From NCBI GenBank assembly GCA_038503035.1, contig JAVSML010024593.1, positions 466,571-530,570 of the forward strand: 64,000 bases of DNA. Direction: 5' to 3'. Below, in pieces: positions 22,256-33,775 of this stretch. Under the pieces are notes generated by a model. It worked only from the letters and a program-made list of their open reading frames with translations, was not told the DNA's origin and did not search any database. The stretch's first letter is position 1, and each line of letters starts with the position of its first letter. The stretch comes from Crocodylus rhombifer (taxonomy: Eukaryota; Chordata; Crocodylia; Crocodylidae). The translations under genes were made by a program, and so were the position numbers.

Positions 22256-23019
22256 TGACAGGCTCACTAAATGAGTGGATGAAAACTTGATGCATTCAAC
22301 ACTGAAAAATTAAAGGTACTCCACCTTGGGAAGAAAAACCCGCAGCATGCTTATAGGCTCAGCAGTGCTATGCTTGCTAGCACCATGGCCGAAAGGGAGT
22401 TGGGGGTCACGATTGACCACAAGATGAATATGAGCCACCAATGTGATGTTAAAGTGAGCAAAACTCTCGCTTGCATCCACAGATGCTTCTCAAGCAAATG
22501 TCAGGATGTCATCCTCCCACTGTACTCAGCCTTGGTGAGGCTTCAGCTGGAGTACTGTACCCAATTCTGGGCTTCACAATTCAAGAAGCATGTGGAGAAG
22601 CTTGAGAGAGTCCAGAGGAGAGCCACACACATGATCAGAGGGCAGGAAAACAGGCCTTAGGATGAGAGGCTGAGACCTACGGGACTCTTCAGCCTGGAAA
22701 AGTGCAGGCTCAGGGGGGACCTAGTAGCTGCCTATAAGTATATAAGGGGTGCACATCAGGATCTGGGGGAACACCTTTTCACCAGAGTGCCCTAAGGGAT
22801 GACAAGGTCATATGGTCACAAACTCCTCCAAGACTGTTTCAGGCTGGACATAAGGAAGAACTTCTTTACTGTCTGAGCTCCAAGGCCAGGAAAAAACTGC
22901 CACCAGAGGTGGTGAAAGCACCTACTCTGGACTCCTTTAAAAGACATTTAGATGTTTATCTTTCTGGGATCCTTTGACCCCATCTGACTTCCTGCCCCTG
23001 GGGCAGGGGGCTGAACTCA
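22256..23019 (+). mobile_element. CR1 LINE fragment (host of a nested CR1)
   Basis: A C-terminal ORF2 fragment (LHLGKKNPQHAYR, DHKMNMSHQCD, LPLYSALVRLQLEYC) through the 3' UTR to GGCTGAACTC. Its final 3' bases are displaced to 23463-23515 by an inverse CR1. The open stretch 22370-22660 breaks at a TAG (TATGATGAG region reads CCTTAGGATGAG). Confidence 0.8.
22370..22660 (+). pseudogene. CR1 ORF2 C-terminal fragment
   Basis: About 97 residues of the domain following the RT: the ERELGV, MSHQCD, ACIHRCFSSKC, LEYCTQFWASQFKKHVEKLERVQRR region. It is ended by a TAG where related copies have Tyr (RPYD). Further ORF2 residues follow to about 22950 in shifted frames. Confidence 0.75.
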
Positions 23020-23462
23020 GATGTCATAGATTTCATAGACATTAAGGCTGGAAGGGACCTCGGAAGATCTTCAAGTCCAGCCCTCTGCCCCAGGGGCAGG
23101 AAGTCAGCTGGGGTCATAGGATCCCAGCAAGATAAGCATCCAAGTGTCTCTTGAAGGCATTCAAAGTGGGTGCTTGAACCACCTCCAGCAGCAGTCTATT
23201 CCAAACCATGGGGGTTCAGACAGTAAAGAAGTTCTTTCTTATGTCCAGCCTGAAACGGTCATAGAGGAGTTTGTGACCATTCAATCTTGTCATCCCTTGG
23301 GACGCCCTAGTGAACAGACCTTCCCCCAGATCCTGGTGAACATCCCTGATAAACTTATAGGCAGCCACCAGATCACCCCTAAAGCTACGCTTTTCCAGGC
23401 TGATGAGCCCCATAGCTCTCAGCCTCTCATCATAAGATCTATTTTCCTGACCTTTGATCATG
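23020..23462 (-). mobile_element. CR1 LINE, inverse copy nested in another CR1
   Basis: A minus-strand CR1 3' end with the ATAGATTTCATAGAC tail at its left and ORF2 C-terminal residues (SYDERLRAMGLISLEKR, RFRLDIRKNFFTV) on the right. It is 5' truncated at TTTGATCATG, where the plus-strand host resumes. It is close in sequence to 2932-3360. Confidence 0.85.
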
Positions 23463-23515
23463 GACTTGGTGATCTTCCAAAGTCCCTTCCAGCCGTAATA
23501 TCTATGAAATCTATG
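23463..23515 (+). mobile_element. Displaced 3' end of the CR1 at 22256
   Basis: GACTTGGTGATCTTCC and CCTTCCAGCCGTAATATC are the plus-strand continuation expected after GGCTGAACTC at 23010-23019. Together they show that the 23020-23462 copy was inserted into the 3' UTR of the older copy. Confidence 0.75.
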
Positions 23516-25083
23516 AACTCTCATATTAAATGATACCATTTCTCCTTTCCACTTAGTCCTTAAAGGGGACTGTCAGATTTTTACCTTTTTCAAGAAAGAA
23601 GTAGCTTGTATCACAGTATACACTTATTAGTTCTGGTCCAGTTTGAGTCATGGTTTCCAAATTCTTGTGTTGGGTATCACCATACTGAATTTTGAATAAC
23701 AATTCAGACTGTTTACTAATGTTCCTGTTGCTTGTTCAGCCTCAGCCAAGTAGACATAGGAGTGTGCTCCTACTTTACTTCAAACTAAATTTTAGTTTAA
23801 ATGTATATTTATATAAGACCGTATGTTGCCTCCACCTTCTCCTTAGAGAAATAAAACTCCTTTGTTAATGTATGGCAGAAATAGGACAAACCTCACTGCT
23901 CCATACTTTGTTCTCGGCAGAACTCATCTGGATGGGATTTTATTCATGAATGAACTGGCAGAAAACTGCTGGGCAAGGGCTGAAATAGCCAGTGTATTTA
24001 TCACTACTCTGTAGTACATATTTGCAAGGCTAACCTACTTCTGATTCCTAGGCTCCACAATAGTGGCAGCAAAGTTGGTTGCATTTTCTGCATAAGTGTC
24101 TCTGTTACATAGGTTGCTGGAGAGATAATGGTCATGCCACTTGTTTTGAAATATAAAATATTAAAAATAGCATGAAAATTAATAATAATGTCAATGTTCA
24201 GTGTTTTAAAGGCATTGTTAGAAATTCAAGTAATGGTGGTGGTGGTGGTGGTGGTAGTAGTAGTAGTAACAAGTTTCAGTGGAGCATTTTGCCAGGAGTA
24301 GCAGAACACTTCCTCAACATAAAATAAAACTCAGAACAATCCTGGAAGTAGGAAAGAGGGAAGAAATACATTTTCTCAGTCATGGAAATGGAGCCACCTC
24401 TGATGAAAGCTAGTACACAGCAGCACTATACATGATTTAGGAGAAAAGAACAGGGATTTTTATCCTCTTAAAACAGACTTAGTATATCGACCTAAAATTT
24501 AAAGTAAAATGTTATCACATTTAAGTTGCATCTAGGTGATCTCCAGTGGTTAATTTATTACCATAGTGTAGTTTATATGAACTGTTCAGTTATCTGAATA
24601 GTAGATGTGGTGCAAATGTGCCTGGTAAATCAGAATAAACAGCAAACTGAAAAATAAAGCAAATCTGTTATCAAACAGTGTGTAGCACTAGAAAACATGT
24701 TTCATTCATGTGTCATTAATCAAACAATTTGATTTTTATGAATGGATCTATTTCCCAATCAGTTTTGATAATTTACAGTCCACTTTATCTATAAAAATGT
24801 AGAACTGTTGCTAAAAGTTTCTGTTTCCTTTTTGAGCACACAATCTTTTATATATTTAGGACCAGTTGGACTAGGGAGAAAATATGGGTGTCTGCTGAAA
24901 GCATCACACTGGTGCTTAACTGTAAATTCTTTGAGTTATATACATAGTGCCTTCTCTTATGTTTGTTGGCTTCCAATTGCATCAATACTGCACAAAAACT
25001 GTTTACAACAAAACGTTCAGCAATTAATTTCTCCAATGGCCTAGGAGCAGTTTTGACTCCATAAAAGTCTTTCATGCTTACAT
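23516..25083. other. AT-rich intergenic sequence with one microsatellite
   Basis: Nothing recognised except the trinucleotide repeat at 24232-24268. Confidence 0.45.
24232..24268 (+). repeat. (GGT)n(AGT)n trinucleotide repeat
   Basis: About eight GGT units followed by five AGT/TAG units. Confidence 0.9.
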
Positions 25084-25413
25084 CAGGGTTGTTAAGCTGG
25101 TGGCCTGCAGGCCACATGCAACATAGGAGGAATTAATTTGCAGCCCTCAGGCTCCTGCCCAGCCACTGCTCCCCTTATCTGTCTGGCTGCAACAGCAGTA
25201 GGGGTCCCTCAGCTCCCTCTCCCTTCTCATTCTTCACTTCCTGATTCTGCTGGAAGAGCCCAGGCTGGGCCTGGGGCTGGGGCTGCCACACACATGGTGA
25301 AACCAAAGTGAGGTAGGAGGACCTATATTGTGTACAGCTTGGGGAACATGGTTCCTCCGGGTACAGTCCACACATCATGCAGCCTCTGGCCATTTAGCAC
25401 TTGGACAGCCCTG
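25084..25413. mobile_element. hAT-like MITE, 330 bp
   Basis: Left end CAGGGTTGTTAAGCTGGTGGCC; reverse complement of right end CAGGGCTGTCCAAGTGC. The flanking 8-mers GCTTACAT (25076-25083) and CCTTGCAT (25414-25421) agree at six of eight positions, consistent with an old hAT target duplication. The interior is GC-rich and non-coding. Confidence 0.6.
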
Positions 25414-27160
25414 CCTTGCATTGAAAGAAATACTGCCCTTTGTCTTTGTTTGGATTTCCTACTCAGACTTATTGGTTAATTGATTAAAATGTGCTTACAA
25501 ACTGTAACACTATTTTGGAAGTTGCCCTAAACTTAAAAAAATGATGTAGAGCTATCTAGTCAAAATTACTGCAAAATATGCCTAAATTATTTTTTAAGAA
25601 CAGATCTAGTAACTTGAAGTGAATTAAAATCCCATTTCAGCATAGCACTTTAGGTAATAAAATGCTACTGTATTGGCTACTTAAGGATTCCATTCTTTCT
25701 TGCTCCTGGATATAAATAAGTCTCTTAATCCTGCACAATTTGGTTCACAAAAGGGTTTACAAGGTGAATCTTATAGTTGTGCTTCCCAGGTCTGGAAGTG
25801 ACTTTGCTTTGTTCTTATACATGCAAAGATTTTAAAGTCAGAAAGGGCTGTTATGTTTCTCTCTCAAAATGGAGGCCATACAGTTAGAGTTTAATTTCTT
25901 CATCAAGCCAAATACATTGTGTTGTATGACATAATTCTCTTCTAGAACTTTGGATAGAAAGACTAGCATTGGGCTAAGAAGCCATCTTTTCAGGATCACG
26001 AACAGATATACCATCAATTGCTGGTAATTATTTGACATCTGTTAGTTAGCCATCTTTTAATCCATTTAATAGGTACTTTATTCCACAGAGAGCTTTTTTA
26101 TTATTATAACAGAATGCAGTGTAAGGTTAAATGTAGGAGTCCAGGTGTAGTATATCTTCGTGAACCAAACCTGTACTGTCATAAGGGTAATATCAAATTT
26201 ATTTGACAAGGTTTTATTTCCATGAAAACATTCTGATTGTCATTAATTATATTTCTATGCTTTAATAATTATATTGAGTTCTGTAAGAGCTAGCCCATTA
26301 TTTTCCCTGGGATCCATGTCAGACTAAGAGACTCTTTGGCTTTCTTTTATACTCTTTGGCTTTCTTCCAGTTTTCTGGAAGCTCCTCAGTTTCCAAGATT
26401 TATTAAAAATTAACATCAATAGCCCAGAGATCTTTTCTAGGGTCACAAGATTGCATGAAAGTTTCAGTTTGCTAAATTCAAGCTTCTGAAAGGACCTCCT
26501 TTAACACCCTCTGTGCTTACCCCATACACTGTCCTGATAATGAACCCTCACTACTTCTTCAGTAAAATCTTTTATGCCTCCTTCCTTCCCAACCAACATT
26601 TTTGGGGAAGAAGAAAGCTATTTGTGAGGAAACTTTTTCTATCTTGAGATAACCTCAGTCCCTGTTTACAGGGCATTCAGAACATTGTTCGAAGTCCACA
26701 GATCCAATGAACTTTAGACCCAAGCCTCAGTTTTGCCAAGAAGAAAAGTTCTTTCAACTAGATTTCATTAACTGTAAGCCTGGGTTGTTAAAAAACAGCC
26801 TTATAACCATTTAATATATGTAAACTCATCCTCACTGTGAGCTAGGAAAGTTACCTATTGTACAGACTCACCTAAAGTCAGAGAAGAAATTTTTGGCAGA
26901 GCAGGAACTTAGTTATAGGTCTTTGAAGTCCTTAGCTTGCACCCAAGCCATGGAATATTCTTCTTCTTCTTTTCTGTGAATTAGAACATAAGGCTTTAGA
27001 TGGGCTGCATAGACCTGACACTTTGAAGAGCATAAAGGTATTAATAATTTGGTACATGTAAATACTTGCCACAATGTCAGGAGAGATGATTCTCTAGCTA
27101 GAAGGAATAGAGAAGAGGACAGAAGCTGTAAGGAAAATGACAAAAAAGAAGTCTCTTTCT
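25414..27160. other. AT-rich intergenic sequence
   Basis: Contains one ancient LINE scrap (26340-26450). Nothing else recognised. Confidence 0.45.
26340..26450 (-). mobile_element. Ancient CR1/L3-type LINE scrap
   Basis: The minus strand reads LLMLIFNKSW and, in a neighbouring frame, ELPENWKKA. These match the RT finger region of CR1/L3-class LINEs (usually a ...FNKSW...PEDWK pattern). The same region occurs at 31370-31580. Too short and decayed for a family call. Confidence 0.5.
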
Positions 27161-28530
27161 AGGTGCATCTATATGTGCAATTGATTTGAAGCAATATACC
27201 CTGAAGCAGTTTGCACTAGAGTAAACTACACCTGGATGTAGCATCTACATGTGCTCCTAGAATGGCAGCAATTTGAGCCAGCGCAGAGCAGGCCCAAGTT
27301 GGCAGCAAGCATGGCAGGTGGGTCAACCCCAGGATCCAGGTGGTGGTGTTTGGTGGTGGAGGCACTGGCTTGGGGCATGAGGGTGCCAAAAGTGTGGAGC
27401 CGTGTGGCTAGGCAACAGACAGAAGTTTGGGCCACTGCTGTCTGGGCTGACTAGGTGCAATTTACACCTGTGGTCAGCACCTAAACTCGTGTTTAATCAC
27501 AGTTAATTACACCACCATAAGATAGCTCTGGCCCTGACAGTACTATCTTACAGCAGCTTGAATTAAGTTACTGTGGCCTAATAGCATTGCACACACACAG
27601 ATGGTGACACTTTACTCCACAGCTAATTAGTCTACCCTGCAGTTAAGCACTAGGGCTGTGAGAAATTTTGCCAAGTGTTTCATTTCAAAGCAGTTTCAAC
27701 ACGTTGTAAACTTAAAACAGCAAAATTGAAATGAAATAAAAAGCTTCAAAATGGCTTCAAAATCAAATGAGAGCACTTGAAACACTTCTAAAGTTTTGAA
27801 ACATTTAAAGTTTCGAAGCAGCCCGGTGGTGGGAGGTGGGGGAGAGCCAGGGCTGTGCTCCAAACAGCACTACCAGGCCCACAGAGCTCAGCCCAGTGGT
27901 GGAAGATGGAGCACAGCCCTGGCTCTCCCTCACCTCTTGCCTCTGGGCTGAGCTCTGTAAGGTTGGTGAAGCTGCTCAGAGCACATCCCGGTGGTGGGAG
28001 GCAGGGGAGAGCCAGGGCTGTGCTCTGAGCAGCTCCGCCATCCCCACAGAGCTGAATCTGCCCTAACAGCACAGCTGGACTCTTCCCAGGGGTGTGGGCC
28101 CCCAGATCTGTGTGTGGCACAACAGAAGGCTGCTGGGGCCAGCAGCAGCAGCAGTCTTCCCGGCACCGGGCATGGGCTGCGCTCAGGACTGGTCCCAGGT
28201 GGCAGCAGCAGCCATCTGGCGCACATATCTGGAAACCTCTGAACCTATCTCCTTTAAATATGGCAGGCTTTATGCCCTCAAAAGGGGCTTCCATCCCTGC
28301 TAGTTTCATCCAAATCAGGCAAGAAATAACAAAGTTTTAGGCATTTTCATGATTCCCCATTATAGTTTATGGGCAAAACATCGAAACATGTTACAACAGC
28401 AAAACAGTTTTGACTAAACTAAACAGAACAGTGCTTCGAAACAAAACAATTAAATGAAACACTGTCCCTTTGAAATAGCAAAATGGACATCAAAATGAAA
28501 TGATGCTGTTTCACATGTGTAGATACAGCC
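27161..28530. mobile_element. Composite DNA element with AGGTGCATC...GATACAGCC ends
   Basis: Left end AGGTGCATCTATATGTGCAA; reverse complement of the right end GGCTGTATCTACACATGTG. The flanks CTCTTTCT and CTCTCTCA agree at six of eight positions. The left part shares GATTTGAAGCAATA with 8620-9005. A second element (27652-28512) sits just before the right end, between GTTAAGCAC and CACATGTG, so the terminus has been split off by it. Confidence 0.5.
27652..28512 (-). mobile_element. DNA element related to 33305-34860 (nested)
   Basis: It starts TAGGGCTGTGAGAAATTTTG (compare TAGGCCTGTGCAAG at 33305). Its interior 28240-28370, on the minus strand, matches 33465-33590 (AACTTTGTT, TTGGATGAAACT, then GGCATAAAGCCTGCC against AGCATGAAGTCTGCT). 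The ends are rich in TTTCATTT and AAATGAAA words. The interior is GC-rich and has no coding domain. Confidence 0.5.
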
Positions 28531-29173
28531 ACTCTCTCTCATGCCTGAGAATAATGGCCTGCCTGAGAGAGAAGGAATAATGTGATGTTGACACTTGTTC
28601 TATTGGAAGAATGATTCCAAACTGTGAGGGAACTGAATTGCCTGGAGTGCGAACTGCAACTGCCCAAAGAGAAACAAAGGGATTCACTGAGGAACAAGCA
28701 TCACACAGACAATTAGGTGTCTTAATTCTAAGGAACAGGAGTCTCCTTCAGAACACCTTAATTTTCTCTTGAGGCCTTATCCATTTCAAACGCTGCACAG
28801 TAAAACACTTTAGATTGATTCATGTAAAAATAGAAACTAATGAATGATAATAGTATGGTAAAACAAAAGGTTTGCTTTATATTGGTTGTTAAAAATATAA
28901 CTGAGTTAGGCTTACTCATAGGAAAGAAACATAAGTGGTGATATATAACTCAGCCCGCTGAGCAAGAAACCATATGAAAAAATGTGTCCTGTAGGGATAA
29001 CAAGACATGGCTGCATAGAGTGAATATAAATCTCTGACATTTAAGGAAAAACTTGGTTGGAAACAATATTTATTTGTAAATACAGAGGTATAAATGTCAT
29101 GTGAAAGACAAACAATTTTTTTAATTAAGTTTATATTATAATATATATATCAGTCTAGATTGTCTCCTTTAGG
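28531..29173. other. AT-rich intergenic sequence
   Basis: Nothing recognised; a short (TA)n run lies at about 29135-29150. Confidence 0.45.
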
Positions 29174-30950
29174 AAGGGCAGGAAGTCAGCTGGGGTCATA
29201 GGATCCCAGCAAGATAAGCATCCAATTTGCTCTTGAAGGTTTTTAATGTAGGTCCTTGAACCACCTCCGATGGCAGGCTGTTCCAGACTTTGGGGGCTCG
29301 GACAGTAAAGAAAATCTTCCTTATGTCCAGCCTGAAACGGTCTCGCAGTAGTTTATGACCATTCAACCTCATCATCCCTTGGGGCGCTCTGGTGAACAAA
29401 CGTTCCCGCAGATACTGGTGGTCACCCCTAATAAACTTATAGGTGGCCATCAGATCACCCCTGAGCCTGCGCTTTTCCAGGCTAAAGAGCCCCATGACTC
29501 TCGGCCTGTCATCGTAAGGTCTGCTTTCCTGACCTCTGATCATGCGTGTGGCTCTTCTTTGGGCTCTCTCAAGCTTCTCCACATCCTTTTTGAATTGTGG
29601 AGCCCAAAACTGGAGACAATATTCCAGCTGCGGCCTCACCAAGTCCGAGTACAACGGAAGAACGACATCCTGGGATTTGCTTGAGAAGCATCTTTGGATG
29701 CAAGCCAGCAGCATCACATTGCAGGCTCATGTTCATCTTGTGGTCAGTGATGACCCCCAAGTCTCTTTCTTCTGTAGTGCTAGCCAGCATAGCACTGCCG
29801 AGCCTATAAAGATACTGTGGGGGGGTTTTCCGAAGGTAGAGAACCTTGAATTTTTCTATGTTAAACACCATCAGGTTCTCATCCGCCCATTTGCTGAGCC
29901 TGTCCAGGTCAGCCTGGATCACCCACCTGTCTTCTGGCGTGAATGCTTTGCCCCAAAGTTTGGTGTCATCAGCAAACTTGGCCAGTCCACTCCTGACTCC
30001 AATGTCCACATCATTATTGAAGCTGTTGAACGATATGGGTCCAAGGACATAGCCTTGGGGGACCCCACTGGTCACAGGACACCATGATGAGTGACTTCCA
30101 TTAATTGCTACCCTCTGGGTCTGACCACGGAGCCAATTTCCCAGCCAGCAGATCATGGTGGGCCCAAGGCAACAGTTGACTAGTTTCACCAAGAGGTGAT
30201 CATGGGATACCAGGTCTAAGGCTTTATTGAAGTCAAGATATATGACATCAATCTCTTCCCCCTTGTCCAGGTGATAGGTCACCTGGTCATAGAAGGAAAT
30301 GAGATTGGTCAAACCAGACCTACCAGCAACAAACCCGTGCTGGCTATCCCTTAGGATGTTGGTGTTAGCCAGTCCATTAAGGATGGCCTCTTTAATAAAC
30401 TTTTCTAAGATCTTCCCTGTGATAGAAGTCAGGCTGATGGGCCTATAGTTAGCCGGATCCACTTTCCTCCCTTTCTTGAAGATAGGCACCACATTGGCCT
30501 TCTTCCAGTCTTTGGGCACTACACCAGAGCACCAGGAGTTTTCAAAGTTCTGTGCCAGGGGCTGGGCTATGACGCTCGCCAGCTCCTTGAGTACCCTGGA
30601 GTGTAGATTGTCAGGCCTGGCTGACTTGCAGGTATTCAGCTTCTCAAGGTGTTCCTTCATGAGGTCAGCATTAATGGAGGGCAGGGGATCTCCCTCACCC
30701 AGACCTCCCTGTCCTGTAGCAGGCATGGGTGTCCCATGGGACTGATGAAAGACCGATGCAAAGTACCCATTTAATAGGTTGGCTTTTTCCTGGGCGTCAG
30801 TTGTCAGTTGCCCCATCTGGTTTGGCAGGGGTCCAAAGTTGCCCTTGCTTTTCAGATATGTGGGGAGCCGGTGGAAAAAGGACTTTTTATTGTCCTTGAT
30901 GCTTGAAGCTAGTTGGAGTTCAGTTGCAGCCTTGGCAACATACTTCATAT
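29174..30950 (-). mobile_element. CR1 LINE, best preserved reverse transcriptase copy
   Basis: The minus strand begins (30950) in the linker before the RT and ends at 29174 in the 3' UTR. About 80 bases of the usual 3' end are missing (the copy stops at GGGCAGGAAGTCAGC), so it is truncated at both ends. Nucleotide similarity to 2932-4780 is high throughout, placing both in one subfamily. Confidence 0.85.
29196..30948 (-). pseudogene. CR1 ORF2 reverse transcriptase (intact catalytic site, one frameshift)
   Basis: A 459-codon open frame (30948-29569) carries RT motifs in order: KKANVVPIFKKGRKVDPANYR, FVAGRSGLTNLISFYDQV, IDVIYLDFNKALD, SGVPQGYVLGP and AKFADDTKLWG. The FADD catalytic aspartates are intact. 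Near 29715 a small deletion in the CDAA...ACIQRCF stretch shifts the frame, and the C-terminal domain continues at 29717-29196 (LPLYSDLVRPQLEYC, FRLDIRKIFFTVRAPKVWNSLP). The Met at 30948 is internal. With no endonuclease domain it could not have been mobile as it stands. Confidence 0.85.
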
Positions 30951-31369
30951 GTTACTAATTGGTATTATAATTGGTAGTTTGAATGGTAATGGTATTCTAA
31001 TTAGTATTTAATGATTTGGCTCTTAGTACTTGGGTTTCTCAACTGTTAATCTAACTAGTAGTGTGCAGGTGTTCTAATTGTTAAAAGGTTTTTGCATTAG
31101 TAATAAATTTGTATTTGGTATTTTCCTGTTCAATAAGGTATAAAAATAAAAACAGCTTAATAAAAATAGAAAATAGAAATACAGTGCAAGATATTATAAA
31201 CAACAAAACATATCTATAATTAGCTTCATCAACATATTTCATAAACCTGACATGTTTGACAATGCCCAGTTTATATAAAACTATTCTGATTCATATTAAT
31301 CTTATCCCAATTCTCCTAATTCTTTATAAAGTATAAGTCTAATGTAAGCTTTTCTGTTTTTATGCATGA

Positions 31370-31580
31370 GATTTATGTTAGGCTTTCTGACCTGTATGCA
31401 CCTGGATCATCGCACTTGACATTTTTGACTATCAGCCAACATATCACTCTTCTAGTCTTCTGAAATCTCCGTGGCATTCCAAGGCTTATTAAAAATGAAC
31501 ATCAATGGGTCAGATATGGTTTCCTCCAATTCTTTTAGGACTCTTGGGTGCAGTTCTGCTGGTCTGATGATTTAAATACA
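31370..31580 (-). mobile_element. Ancient CR1/L3-type LINE scrap (RT finger region)
   Basis: The minus strand reads RPAELHPRVLKELEE, then DPLMFIFNKPWNATEISED, a stop, and later DPGAYRSESLT. The spacing matches the RT segment LHPRVLKEL...PEDWK...PGNYRPVSLT of CR1/L3-class LINEs. It is far more diverged than the other CR1 copies here, so older. Confidence 0.6.
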
Positions 31581-32317
31581 CAGTTTTCCCCAACAAATTA
31601 GCTATCCAAAATTAGGATGAATGTCTTAACTTGAAAAGCTGACTTTTCTTTGCTGAAATACAAGCATCAAGGAAAAAAGCATGCAGATGCTATGCTCTAA
31701 TTGCTCCCAAAATGATACCCTCTTGTCTTTGTCCCAGGAAGCAAAAGGGTTAGAGACCAGTGTTAACCCTCTCACAGCTCCTAAGGAATGTGTAGTAGCT
31801 ATTGACTGAGTACTGTAGCTTGTGTGTGAAGCTACAAATAAGTGATATATGCAGTCTGTGGTATTTTGCAGAAATTTGTGCTGTGAAAACAGTATTATTT
31901 ACAGGAACTTGTATAAAAAATTATTTACAGTAAAGAAATATCAGTCTCTTGCTGACCTTCTAAGGGTCTGAGGCCTAGCCTTGTGGCTGTCCTCGCACAC
32001 CATTAAGTTCCTGCTATCTCATCCAGACTTCCTGGATGCTAAATGTTTCTAGGTGAGCTTACTTTTTGTTACACAGTCAGCCACAATTCTGGAATGCTGC
32101 TTTTTAATATTCTGCCTTGTGAAAACAAGATACATGTCCTGTTTGGGACCATGTGAATGCAATAAAATATAGTTCTTGTAGTTTATCATCCCAACATACC
32201 AACTGCAATTCTGATCCAACATAAATACTATTCTCTTGTCAGCATTTTGAAATATAAGCACAAGGCAGGAGCTGAACCCTACCCCCCATAATTTTACCAT
32301 ATTACCACTCTCACATA

Positions 32318-32372
32318 TATGTGTGTCTGCGCGCACACACGTGTGCGTGTATATAAATAACACACACAGAGG
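32318..32372. repeat. Alternating purine-pyrimidine (CA/GT/TA)n repeat
   Basis: Runs of CATATATGTGTG, GCGCGCACACACGTGTGCGTG and ACACACACA; self-complementary and Z-DNA-like in composition. Confidence 0.8.
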
Positions 32373-32712
32373 ATTGGTAATAATTAATATGGGAAAATTA
32401 TGGTATTTTTCTTAAGCTTTTGCACTGTGCTTATATTTCAAAATGCTGACAAAAGAATGTCTGTCCATCTGTCAGTCGGCTGCATTTAAAACTACTATGT
32501 TTTATAATAGTAGCTTTGAAATCATGGAAAAAATATGTCCATAAAATATATTGCTTACTAGCACTAAATCAACTCAGTTGCTTGTTATGGGAATCATAAA
32601 CTGCAGAGAATGCACTGTGTGCTAGGATATGTTACCCCAGAACTTTGCTACGGGTATCAAAATAATTAATCAGAAATAGGGACCAGATTGAGAATCTTGT
32701 TTCATTTTCAGT

Positions 32713-32890
32713 GGGTGTGTCTACATGAGATGCTTTAGTGCACAGTAGAACAAATTGCTGCCTAGTAAATATCACCATCTACATGTGCAGACCTTTACTA
32801 TACAGCAATTTGCTCTACTTGGTGGTTAATTTGCTACCTACAGATGCAAGTAACAAATTAACTGCTGAGTAATTACTGTAGAGTAAGCCA
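32713..32890. mobile_element. MITE-like element with long hairpin
   Basis: The left end GGGTGTGTCTACATG belongs to the same end type as 8620, 27161 and 52111. 32744-32769 and 32794-32819 form a 26-base inverted repeat with three mismatches around a 24-base loop. The right terminus is not recognised; the GC-rich stretch 32890-33300 may still belong to the element. Confidence 0.5.
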
Positions 32891-33775
32891 TGGCTGGCCG
32901 GGAACAAATTTATTCCCTGGAGCAGGGGGTAGGAAATTGCTCCCTGTCCATGGAACCTGCCTGGTGCCAGGTCAGGCTCCACCACTGGAGCCTGGGCAGG
33001 GACAATGTCCCCCTGTCTGAGCAGTAGGAAGTTCCCAGACCCCTCTCTGTACAGGGAGAGTTTCCCACCCATCCTGGAGCTGGCTGGGACCTGCCCCAAA
33101 CTGGGACAGTCCTGGGAAGCCTTGGGCTGTGCAGGAAAGTCTGCACATGCAGCCCAGAGCTGGCTGAGGACTGTCCTGTTTCAGGCAGTATCAAGGCATG
33201 GGACTTGGAAAGAGCTGTGTGGGAGGGACAGATCTGCCAGTGGGGCAGCTAGCTCACTGCTAGCTGCCCCATTGATGGATCTGGGCAAGGAGCTGGGACC
33301 TACTAGGCCTGTGCAAGTAGATAGCTATTCAATCCAGCTTCGGATCTGGCCACTTCAGATGCCAGTGATCTGATCTGGAGCTCCGGACTGGGTTCCTGCT
33401 TTGATCTGGCTGAAGCAGCTCCAAAGCTTCAGGGTTGCCTCGGAGATCCAGCCATGGGGTATAATGGAGAATCAATGAAATATCTATAACTTTGTTGTTT
33501 TTTGTCTTATTTGGATGAAACTTGCAGGGGTGGTATCCTTTGCTCAGAGCATGAAGTCTGCTAAGTTTCAAGAAGATCAGTGCAGGAGTTTGGGGGGAAC
33601 TGCACCCCAGATTCTTGAAAGCAAAGCTCATGTCATGAGTAACTCATGTATGTGTTACATCAAGGGTGGGGAGGTGAAAACTGCAGAAGCAGTGGCCCCT
33701 GCTAAGGCCATGAAGCCTGCCAAGTTTCAAGAAGATCAGTGCAGGAGTTTGGGGGGAAATGCATCTCAAGCTGCT

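Larger units (their letters stand above)
30951..32712. other. AT-rich intergenic sequence
   Basis: Holds an ancient LINE scrap (31370-31580) and a (GT)n/(CA)n region (32318-32372). Nothing else recognised. Confidence 0.45.
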
